A stretch of DNA of 12,938 nt from Tritrichomonas foetus (lineage: Eukaryota; Parabasalia; Tritrichomonadida; Tritrichomonadidae). The notes beneath the pieces are model-generated. The model did no database searches. It had not been told where the DNA came from and was given only the letters and a program-made list of their open reading frames with translations. The stretch is taken from positions 120,390 through 133,327 of the forward strand of contig MLAK01000156.1 in NCBI GenBank assembly GCA_001839685.1. The letters run 5' to 3'. This document shows, piece after piece, positions 1-7,800 of the stretch; the first letter of the stretch is position 1, and each line of letters begins with the position of its first letter. A program made the translations under genes and the position numbers.

Positions 1-53
1 CGAATATCGATTTTTTTGATCTTAGGTAGCGAAATATAAAGCTTTTTTGGGTT

Positions 54-63
54 TTAACGTACG
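54..63 (-). promoter_or_regulatory. CGTACGTTAA motif, copy 1
   Basis: The plus strand reads TTAACGTACG, so the motif CGTACGTTAA points left, towards sequence outside the window. The same 10-mer occurs at 4325-4334 and just upstream of PCNA at 10559-10568. If it is a promoter element, it would serve a minus-strand gene beyond the left edge. Its regulatory role is inferred only from recurrence. Confidence 0.3.
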
Positions 64-78
64 GATTCCTCACAAAAC

Positions 79-96
79 AATATTCCTGGTGAAATA
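79..96 (+). repeat. 18-base direct repeat, copy 1
   Basis: The sequence AATATTCCTGGTGAAATA is repeated exactly at 500-517. The bases after it (TCAAAAATT further on) are loosely similar in both places, so this may be the best-kept core of a longer decayed duplication. In one frame both copies read Asn-Ile-Pro-Gly-Glu-Ile. Confidence 0.5.
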
Positions 97-499
97 ATTT
101 CATAAGGTCAAAAATTATTTCGGAAATATACATTGATCTAATATGAAAATATATCAATATTAGGAAGAAAAGTTCTTTATACTATTTATTAAGAATGGGA
201 GAATGCCTAATATCATATATCATCAAGTTTCCATCAAGATATTTCCTCTTAGCTTTGTAGGACAAATTGAATGTTAAAAATCGATAAGTTCAAATAAACG
301 TATTATTTTTTCAAATTTGAATGAATAATAGAAAAAGTTAATTCCCCAAATATTCTGATTCAAGAAATAAAGCTAATATCCGGAATATCTTGCAGCTATA
401 TATAAATATGAAACATAGGCCTTGGGCACTATCATTTGTGCAAAGCCAAAAATTTTGTATTTTTCTTGTTAGGATATGATACTTTGATCATTTTTTAAA

Positions 500-517
500 A
501 ATATTCCTGGTGAAATA
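500..517 (+). repeat. 18-base direct repeat, copy 2
   Basis: This is an exact copy of 79-96, 421 bases downstream and in the same orientation. It lies just before the coding-like patch at 561-797, so the pair may mark two fragments of one former gene. That link is inference. Confidence 0.5.
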
Positions 518-560
518 TATTTAACCTTTGATCCTCTCAAAAATTTCAGAATTTGAATGA

Positions 561-797
561 GAATCTATTTCTCAAGAATTCCGAGACAGATTTTTATATA
601 ACTTCGTTGTTTGTATTAGACACATGGCCTATAATAACATATTCCAATTTCAGAAAGATTCATCGGTGAAGGGTCTGTTCGCACACTTCTATTTTTTCAC
701 TCAATTCCATCTTCTAATTCCTCTTGAAGTGGCACAATTGGTTTTTCATTATGAAAAATATTTTCCCGAAAGAGATGAATTCGTTTCTTTCCTATGA
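561..797 (+). pseudogene. Coding-like relic, unidentified
   Basis: From the TGA at 558-560 to the TGA at 795-797 the plus strand is open for 78 codons, with an in-frame ATG at 624 that would give a 57-residue peptide. The stretch 660-790 is clearly richer in G+C than its surroundings. The encoded peptide has a natural-looking composition, for example LLIPLEVAQLVFHYEKYF followed by PERDEF. Upstream, coding-like sequence continues only with stops and a change of frame. The minus strand of the same patch also reads plausibly with one stop, so even the strand is uncertain. I recognise no family. It could be a gene remnant, a small gene starting at 624, or chance. Confidence 0.25.
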
Positions 798-1354
798 GTA
801 GGCTAGATCACCAATATTTTTAGTGTAATTAATAAAAATACAATATCAAAAATTATCTAAATGAATTGATAATCTTAATGAAAAAATACATCATTTATGG
901 AAATATTAAATTAAGCCTAATTACTATCTTTGTCATTTCAAATAGTATTTTTTGAATGTCCTAAGACTTGTATAACCTAGCAAACACTTGGTAGAGAGAT
1001 TCTCAATGTAGTACTATCCTGGAAATTAACAAAAAAATCATTCTATGAGCAATACACATATAAAGAAGTGATATGGATCAATAGATTCGATAAGGCGTAT
1101 GACTAAACAGAGATCTGTACCAATATATAATGGCCAAATATATATTCAAAATAATGATAGTACCAGAATTGAATCTGAGTTTTTGAAACAGTAATCAAAC
1201 TCTTCTCACAAATCTTTATTTTTCTTTCAATGATATCATATGACAATCCAAAAGCTATGAAAAGAAGATTTTGACAATTTATCGTATCTCGATTAACTTT
1301 ATTCAAAGCACCACTTTTTCAAGTTGTTGCATTCAATTCTGTCCTATCATCTTG

Positions 1355-2527
1355 ATGAGTGTTTCAAAGAAACAATATTCACGAAATACTTTGAAACCAG
1401 GGGAAAAAGTAAATAATTATATAGTCGTCAAGCTTATTGGACAAGGCGGTTATGGAGATATTTATATGGTAACAGACGAGAATGATCAACAATCGAAATC
1501 TACATCGAGTAAAAAATCAGGAGAAAAGCATAAAAACTCGCACAAACATAAAAATAAATCGAAAGATGCCGAACCACGAAATGAAAATAACGAAAATGTT
1601 AAAACTTACGCGATGAAAGTCGAATTAGCATCATGTCAAATAACTTCTCTTGGAATTGAACAGAAAATACTTGAAAGCCTTCAAAATTCAATCTACTTTC
1701 CAAAAATTTACGGACATGGCTTTCAAACCCATTTCCGATATTTGGTGATGGATTTATATGGCCAATCACTCTCAAATACCCGAAGAAAGATGCTCGAGAG
1801 ACACTTTTCAGTAAGTACTACACTTCGGCTCGGAATTTTTATGATGAAATGCATTGAAGAATTTCATAAGCGCGGATTCGTTCATTGCGACATAAAACCT
1901 GGAAATTTTCTTTTACACAATAATTCGCCATGTCCTATTGTGTTAATTGATTACGGATTATCTAAAAATTTTATCGACCAGAATAGTGGTCAGCCAATCA
2001 AAGAAAAAAAGAACTGTGGCTTTGTTGGAACATCAAAATATGCATCCCTCCAAATTCATCAAGGTTTGGACCCCTGCAGGCGTGATGATATTATTTCTTT
2101 ATGTTATTCATTAGCAGAAATGTCAGAAGGAAAGCTTCCATGGAGATTCACTGAAGATACTGATATTCACGTAGTAATGAAATCTAAGAAAACTACCCCA
2201 GCTCAAACAGTTTTCTCGCTTTTTCCTTCACAAATTGCTTCAATTTATAATTATGCAATGAATTTGAAATATGATGACGTACCAAACTATAATGGAATTT
2301 ATAAATTGTTCAGTGATGCTTTAGAGGAACTAAATATTTCTGAAAAGGATCCTTTTGATTGGGAAAAGCTTTCTGATCAAAATTCAGAGGAAAACGATCA
2401 AATGTCATTTAAAAATTACCCCAAAGCAGAAGACACGGAACTTTTCCCACCAGATTTTGATAGAAACATGGATTTGCCAGATGAATTTGAAGAAGAAGAA
2501 GAAGGTGGATGCTGTTTGATTTGCTAA
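1355..2527 (+). CDS. Casein kinase 1 family serine/threonine protein kinase
   Basis: This 390-residue protein has a CK1-type kinase domain at about residues 20-315. Visible motifs are the glycine loop IGQGGYGDIY (28-37), the ATP-anchoring lysine K88 in YAMKVE, the catalytic loop HCDIKPGNFLL (D179, N184), DYG in place of DFG (199-201), the CK1 signature GTSKYASLQIHQG in place of the APE region, and RRDDIISLCYSL, close to the CK1 consensus RRDD.ESLGY. All catalytic residues are present, so an active kinase is expected. A hydrophilic insert of about 35 residues rich in Lys, His and Ser (about 45-80) separates the glycine loop from K88. The C-terminus is acidic and ends GGCCLIC, a CaaX-like end (C387). 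I start at 1355, the first ATG; the frame is open upstream only to a TTG at 1271. A TAAA motif lies at 2634-2637. CK1 genes are numerous in trichomonads, so the exact subfamily is open. Confidence 0.93.
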   Translation: MSVSKKQYSRNTLKPGEKVNNYIVVKLIGQGGYGDIYMVTDENDQQSKSTSSKKSGEKHKNSHKHKNKSKDAEPRNENNENVKTYAMKVELASCQITSLGIEQKILESLQNSIYFPKIYGHGFQTHFRYLVMDLYGQSLSNTRRKMLERHFSVSTTLRLGIFMMKCIEEFHKRGFVHCDIKPGNFLLHNNSPCPIVLIDYGLSKNFIDQNSGQPIKEKKNCGFVGTSKYASLQIHQGLDPCRRDDIISLCYSLAEMSEGKLPWRFTEDTDIHVVMKSKKTTPAQTVFSLFPSQIASIYNYAMNLKYDDVPNYNGIYKLFSDALEELNISEKDPFDWEKLSDQNSEENDQMSFKNYPKAEDTELFPPDFDRNMDLPDEFEEEEEGGCCLIC

Positions 2528-2894
2528 CGGCGAATAATATCTTGTTTCTAATGACTCCTAATTATTTGATTTGGCTATATTTTTAGGTATAATTTTATAT
2601 ATATCTTGTATGGTAAGTTTATAGAACTGTTTTTAAATAATTATGAAATAATTCGCGAAATTTTTATATTCATTTTTGCTTTTTTGATATGAGAATAAAT
2701 GTAGAACCTAAATGTCAAAACAATTAGTATCATTCATCATAAATGTCATTTTTTAGATTTGCGAGAATTTGAAACGATAATTTGGTGAGAATGAAAACTT
2801 TCCTTGAGATTTAATATTGCAGGATAAAATAATGTTAAATAAAGGTCAAATGTATCAATGAGTAAATATGAAGTGATATTTTCTCATTAATACA

Positions 2895-2967
2895 TTCGAC
2901 TTGGAGGAGGCTTCGCCTCCGCCGTGTTCATTCACCAGCGCCTCCTCCAATGGCAAAATAAGTCGAA
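2895..2967. repeat. GC-rich nested inverted repeat
   Basis: The ends TTCGACTT (2895-2902) and AAGTCGAA (2960-2967) are inverted copies. Just inside, TTGGAGGAGGC (2901-2911) pairs perfectly with GCCTCCTCCAA (2940-2950). A competing short hairpin pairs GGAGGC (2906-2911) with GCCTCC (2915-2920) around a three-base loop. The block is strikingly GC-rich inside AT-rich spacer. Its right part overlaps the end of a minus-strand coding-like relic, where GGAGGAGGC encodes three glycines. It could be the 3' hairpin of that relic's transcript, a small mobile-element end, or a structured RNA. Confidence 0.6.
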
Positions 2968-3071
2968 GAGCCCGCAAATGTAACTTCATACTTACCATTG
3001 TTTCTCATATCTAATCTCACTAGACCGATATTCTCGACAATAGTGAAATTTATTCGATTTTTGAAAATAGT
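2928..3071 (-). pseudogene. C-terminal relic of an unidentified protein
   Basis: Reading leftwards, the frame is open from the TGA at 3072-3074 to the TGA at 2928-2930, 47 sense codons. The only ATG (3006-3008) would leave 26 residues. The translation looks like a genuine beta-rich protein end: INFTIVENIGLVRLD, then NGKYEVTFAGSSTYFAIGGG before the stop. The G+C content is well above that of the flanks, and sequence upstream on the same strand is full of stops. I read it as the surviving 3' end of a dead gene or element. I do not recognise the family. The GC-rich inverted repeat at 2895-2967 starts inside this end. Confidence 0.35.
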
Positions 3072-3639
3072 TCATTTAAAATATTGTTATGATGCACGAA
3101 TGCTTATGAATTTGGCATTTGAAAAACCAACAAAGAATAAATTTCTCTATGTGATTTTAAACCATTTTTTGTTGTAAACTTTTTAATACAATCATTGAAA
3201 ACTTTAGAAACAATTGAGACACAATTTTCATATTTTAAATAATATTATTCAAAGTGTATTTAGATGTATACAAACTAACTAGCTCTAGATGTAGAAGACT
3301 ATTGAGAGATCTAAATGAATAATTGTTGATATTATTGTCATCTAAAAATTATTTAATTGTAATCCTATTAATAATATATAAATATTATAATTTAAAAATC
3401 AAGATACAGAGAAAACCAAATCCAAAAAAAAATTGTGAGAAAAAAATAAACCCCACAGAAATTTCTGAGAATTATTGAGATAAAAAGTGATTTTATAGCA
3501 TTAATATCTTGATTATTTCTTATCATAAATCGTGCTTTTTATTATCATATGACCCTCCATCGAAAATTATAATGTTTTCCAAAATACAAAAATGAAGTAT
3601 AAAAAAAATATTAATAATTTTGATATAAATAAAAAAAAT

Positions 3640-3855
3640 TTAGGCATCAATGAGAAGATTACGAATGTTTTGCCATCTAAATGGCGAGTCATCAGAAAAT
3701 TCACTTGGCATCGAGTCTGGAAAAAAACATATTGGATTCCATTTTTCTTGATTTGGTCTTTCAATCGTTGTATCTGTATCCCTGCTTGAGAATGTGCTGT
3801 TGAGGACTGCCAGTCTATTTTCTTCATATACTAAAATTTTATGACAGAAAAGATT
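3640..3855 (-). pseudogene. Second minus-strand coding-like relic
   Basis: The frame is open leftwards from the TGA at 3856-3858 to the TAA at 3640-3642, 71 sense codons, with no suitable ATG near its start. The stop is followed by A, giving the TAAA motif typical of trichomonad gene ends. The C-terminal part is acidic and aromatic (KWNPICFFPDSMPSEFSDD, then FRWQN) and the G+C content is higher than that of the flanks. Two other frames through the patch are also open, which weakens the case. It may be the end of a dead gene, possibly the same former unit as 2928-3071. No family is recognised. Confidence 0.28.
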
Positions 3856-4148
3856 TCAATACATTCATATTTGTCAAATGGAAATTGAATTAATTCAACA
3901 TCACTGAGTTAAAACTATCAAAATTTTCGCGATTTTTAATTAAAAATCGATAGAAGAAGTGTAAATAGAATTATGGGAAGCAGTATTATAATCTTTGTGA
4001 TTCTTGGAAAAAAAGCTTCTCACAATTTTTTTTTAGGCTTTCTCCAAAATCGCTCTTTTTTCGGTTTAATTGTTGCAAAATTTCAAAACTATGAATAAAT
4101 ATGGCTCATAACTATAAAAAATAGATTTAACAATTGACTGAAAGCTGT

Positions 4149-4284
4149 TCACCCGAAAACTGAAACAATAGCTTCTTCAGAATCATTTTCGAAATATTTT
4201 TGAATTCGGCCATTTGCGAAGTTTGCGATAAGGGAAATTTTCGTCATTCTTTTAGCTATTTGGGTTTTGATTTTTGACTGATGG
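4149..4284 (-). pseudogene. Third minus-strand coding-like patch
   Basis: The frame is open leftwards from the TAA at 4287-4289 to the TGA at 4149-4151. An ATG at 4245-4247 would give 32 residues beginning MTKISLIANFANGRIQKYF and ending in an acidic stretch then SVFG. The patch is richer in G+C than its neighbours and adjoins undetermined bases, so its upstream part cannot be read reliably. It is too short to call a gene, and could be a relic or chance. Confidence 0.18.
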
Positions 4285-4308
4285 NATTAAGTAATACTGA
4301 TGNNANGN
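4285..4308. other. Undetermined bases (assembly uncertainty)
   Basis: Five N characters occur at 4285, 4303, 4304, 4306 and 4308. They mark low-quality consensus or a weak join, so the frames and motifs immediately around them should be read with caution. Confidence 0.95.
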
Positions 4309-4320
4309 ATCATTTTAGTG

Positions 4321-4334
4321 ATTTCGTACGTTAA
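4321..4334 (+). promoter_or_regulatory. CGTACGTTAA motif, copy 2
   Basis: ATTTCGTACGTTAA is identical over 14 bases to 10555-10568 in the PCNA promoter, and its 10-base core recurs inverted at 54-63. No gene begins within 500 bases downstream on the plus strand; the next start is at 4882. It could be an orphan element of a lost gene, a promoter of an unseen RNA, or a distal element of the receptor gene. Confidence 0.3.
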
Positions 4335-4871
4335 GACTATTTGGTCTGTATACATCTGTGTATTTTTCAAAATATCTGAACCTTTTGTATTTCTGGAAAT
4401 TATATTTCGATGATACCTTTGTTGATGATGCTAACCATATGAAATAAAATTTCCAAATTTATTATATTCTGTTCTGTGAAATTATTTAAAAGAATTAATT
4501 AATAATCTAAGATTCATTTATCAAGATATTAACAAAATATATATCGAATGAAGAATAATCATTTAATTTTCATGTCATTAATAACGATTCCTTTCGATTT
4601 CTCTGAGAAATATATGAAAAAGTGATAGAGTTATTTGAAATGCCATCTTTTTCAACACATAAACGGCTAGGATCATACAAAAAAATCATACAATTTTTTC
4701 AATTAATCAATTCTATGAGCATAATTTGAAATCTATTCAAAATTCACAAAAAAATATATTTATAAAGCATTGAAAGAAAATATTTGCTATTCAAAAGTGA
4801 TTGTAAACTTTTTAAATTCCATTACTCTTCTCAAAAAAAGCTTGTTAAAAAGTTCGTCAAAAAAACAAAAC

Positions 4872-4876
4872 TCACA
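4872..4876 (+). promoter_or_regulatory. Trichomonad-type initiator (TCACA)
   Basis: TCACA matches the Trichomonas initiator consensus TCA(+1)YW exactly. Its A (4874) lies 8 bases before the ATG at 4882, the usual short leader length in these organisms. It supports 4882 as the start of the receptor gene. Near-matches sit at comparable distances before the 9999 gene (TCACC, 9990-9994) and PCNA (TTACA, 10590-10594). Confidence 0.55.
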
Positions 4877-4881
4877 ACAGC

Positions 4882-7800
4882 ATGCAATCGGAGTCGAGCT
4901 TCCGAGAGAATCACTCGAACTCCGGTGAAGAGGTTGAAGATATTAATTTTGTTATTAAGGACCTTCAGTATTCGTCAGTGCTTGATGTGCCTTTCTACAC
5001 CCGACTTTTTCATTCGCTTTATGCATATTTCGCCAAAATCAACGCCTCTTTTGCCACACCATCAGCAGTCGGTTATATTTATTTCATTATGTATCTCGTC
5101 CAGTCGTTCATTCCAGCATTTTTATTAGATTGCAGAGATTTATGGCCAGATGACTCTTTAATGACAATGATTCTCGATATAGTCGCATATCTATTTCAAG
5201 GACCGTCTTATTCAATTCGGTCTGCTCGAGTTCCGATGTCTTTTGCATTATCATTAATTTTTATCCTTTTAATTACAATTTTAATAATTCGTGCCAAAGT
5301 TTATCAAAAAACAGGACGAATTACAGGTGGTGAAACCAAAATAATGCTGTTTACATTTAAATATATTCTCCCTTTATTTTGTCCTCATTTAGTTTGCGGT
5401 CTTCCGATTTCATTTTATCAAATAATTGTTGAGAAAAAACTTGGATTAAATGTTGCGACAATTATTTTGTGTACTATTACGTTTTTTGTTTACTTACATT
5501 TAATGAACACTGTTGTAACTCCAAGAGTTCTACTTGAAGATACCCCAACACATGAATGGTTTCCAATTTTAAGTGTTGCTGCAATTTTTAATTCCTCATT
5601 CTTAGCAGTTGCTGCAGGTACAGCTGGATGTCTTTCTGGTTATCCAATTCTTGCTTGCTCAATTTATATTTTAATTCAATCTGCAGCAATAGCATCAATT
5701 ATTTTCTTTTTGAGTGCAACGACTAAAATGATCATTTGTGTTATTTTATCTGCAACAGGATATGCTGAAATGATTATTGCATTAATTCAATCAGTAAATA
5801 TCTGCTTGGATAACCATTTAGCACCTGAAATTGTTTTCGTTATTTCGATTATTGGATTTATTGCATTAATTATTGCATTAAAAGTATTAAAGCAAATGAT
5901 GGTAACCAAAGTTTTATTGATTTTAGATAATTTAATGGATTCGCAAGGTTCTGCACATGAAATAATGGAAGATAAGTTTAAGTCTGTTTTTTCATTTCTT
6001 GGAAAAATTCGATCAGTAATTGAATTATGCCATCCATATGTTCTTTCTTTTGAAATTTTTGATTTTGCTGTGACCCAGTGGCCAAAAAATTTCAGTGTTC
6101 TAATTTTATATTCACGTGTTCTTTCTTTCTTCCCTAATCGAAATAGTCAAATGATGTGGATTGCATCATTAATATCTAGACTTTCCGATTCATCTTCACG
6201 AACTTCATATTTGCTTCAATTTCGTCATTTATCGAGAACAAGACAAACTGCAATCACAGCTGTAATCAAGAAACAATTGGATGAAATCAATTCTAAAAAA
6301 GAAGTTTTAATGATTTTACTCAGAAGATTTTGGGAAAACATTTTACAGAAAAGCACAGTCAATTTTTGGGATGAAGCAGGGAAAGTTCATCTTCATATTG
6401 AAGAATTAGATTCAATCATGGCTCAACTTCTTGATGATTATCCAAATAACAGTGAAGTTTTACATACTTATCTTGATTTCATTGAAAATATTAAACATGA
6501 TCATATTGAAGCACGTGATGCTGTTAAGAAAATTGATATATTACAACGAAATGGGGTAATTAAATCTGATCTTGCTCTTGATTTAGCATTAAACGTTTTC
6601 CCAAACCTTCATGCTTTTACACAAGTAATTGATCCGGTCACTGTGATTGCCAATGATGAAGTGGCCTCAAAAGAACTAAATATGGAAGAAAATAAAGAAG
6701 AACCAGAAGAGAAAATTGCATCTGTTGAATCAAATACTGACTCAAATACCCAAATTGAGTGCGCTCTAAATGATTTAACAAAACATTCAAAACTTGGATG
6801 TATTTGGGCTGGCTGTTTGGTAGTTATTTTAATGACTGCTTTAAGTATTGGAATGTTTTACTTACTTTATGATTCATATATTAATGGATTTATAAGTAAA
6901 CAATCAGTAGCTATTGATTTCTTACAGAAAATTGATAGCACTATTTATGAAATGACTCATTTAATGCTGAAAGTTAATATGCTTCCTTTCACATTTGATG
7001 TTTCTTCAAGCGTTGCAATTAAGGATACTGTAGAATTCACGAAAAAAGCAGCACCAACACTATATGAAGCTGGAAGAATTCCAACATTTGATTTAAATGT
7101 TAATGGAATTGTTAACTTGATTAAAGTTGTTAAAGAACAATTTTCTGAAATGGTCTCCTCGCTTGCTTATCTTGATATCAATGATCCTTCTGTTCAATTA
7201 ATTAATTTCATTTTATCAGATAATATAACTGAAATGAAAAAGACTGTAAAGGAACTTGCAAATCAATTTCTTATTGATGCACAAGATATTTTAGTTTATG
7301 TTGATCCACCATCATTTTATAATAGTAATGGAATTTATTCCAGACTAAAGATATTCTTTTCACTTTGTTACCGAGAATTTTCTACAATGGCAGCATTAGC
7401 AAATGAATATGCCTCCAATAGTTTTGATACTAACATTAAATCATTAAATGAAAAAATGGTTCTCTCTGTAATGCTTACTTTGATTCTTGTTACTTTACCA
7501 TATATTCTTCAATTATTCATGCTTCATATTCAATCAGAAGCCATTGCAGAATCATTTTCGTACTTCCCTAATACAGAAATCAGATCAATTATTAATAAAT
7601 TTGGTAAATCTCAATCAAAAATTGATGAAGATATTTCCCAGGTTGCCGCACTGAGTCATATGACCAATAATAATAGATTAAATATGTTAAAACTTGTTTT
7701 AACATTCTTTTCATCCTTTATAGTGTTATCAATTTGTGGATTAATTCTTTATTATTCATCCCAAGAATTTATTAATAACGCACCTTCTGTTTCATATGGA

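Larger units (their letters stand above)
1..1354. other. AT-rich spacer left of the kinase gene
   Basis: This stretch has no intact gene that I can support. It holds a copy of the CGTACGTTAA motif on the minus strand (54-63), an 18-base direct repeat (79-96 and 500-517), and a patch with better base composition and a long open frame (561-797). All three are listed separately. The last 80 bases are the leader region of the kinase gene. A TATCGT hexamer near 1280, resembling a Myb recognition element described for Trichomonas vaginalis, may be incidental. Confidence 0.6.
2528..4881. other. Long AT-rich spacer with relics
   Basis: This 2.35-kb stretch has no intact gene. Most of it is very AT-rich with frequent stops in all frames. 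Set into it are a GC-rich inverted-repeat block (2895-2967), three coding-like minus-strand patches (2928-3071, 3640-3855, 4149-4284), undetermined bases (4285-4308) and a copy of the CGTACGTTAA motif (4325-4334). The final bases form the short leader of the receptor gene. I see no tRNA, rRNA or intact transposon. The patches suggest one or more dead genes or elements oriented leftwards. Confidence 0.55.

Noticed and set aside
1040..1051. ATTCTATGAGCA repeated at 4710-4721
   Set aside because: Twelve bases of mostly AT sequence with no shared flanks and different distances to genes. Probably chance.
1271..1354. Upstream extension of the kinase by 28 residues
   Set aside because: It begins at TTG, not ATG, and has no kinase-family counterpart. 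The first ATG is 1355.
2988..3064. Possible U1 snRNA: ATACTTACC followed by a foldable stem and an Sm-like ATTTTTGA (3057-3064)
   Set aside because: The 9-base match is short enough to occur by chance in 13 kb, the conserved U1-70K loop is not seen, and the same bases read as coding codons (Asn-Gly-Lys-Tyr) of the minus-strand relic.
3271..3290. ACTAAC as a possible intron branch/3' splice element
   Set aside because: It is not followed by the ACACAG seen at trichomonad 3' splice sites, and no matching GTATGT donor joins coding frames nearby.
4400..4440. C-box-like TGATGA pair as a box C/D snoRNA
   Set aside because: The nearest CTGA lies upstream rather than downstream, and no terminal stem brings the boxes together.
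4784..5128. Plus-strand 114-codon frame at the start of the receptor gene
   Set aside because: It overlaps the receptor in another frame, has no family features, and begins upstream of the initiator TCACA.
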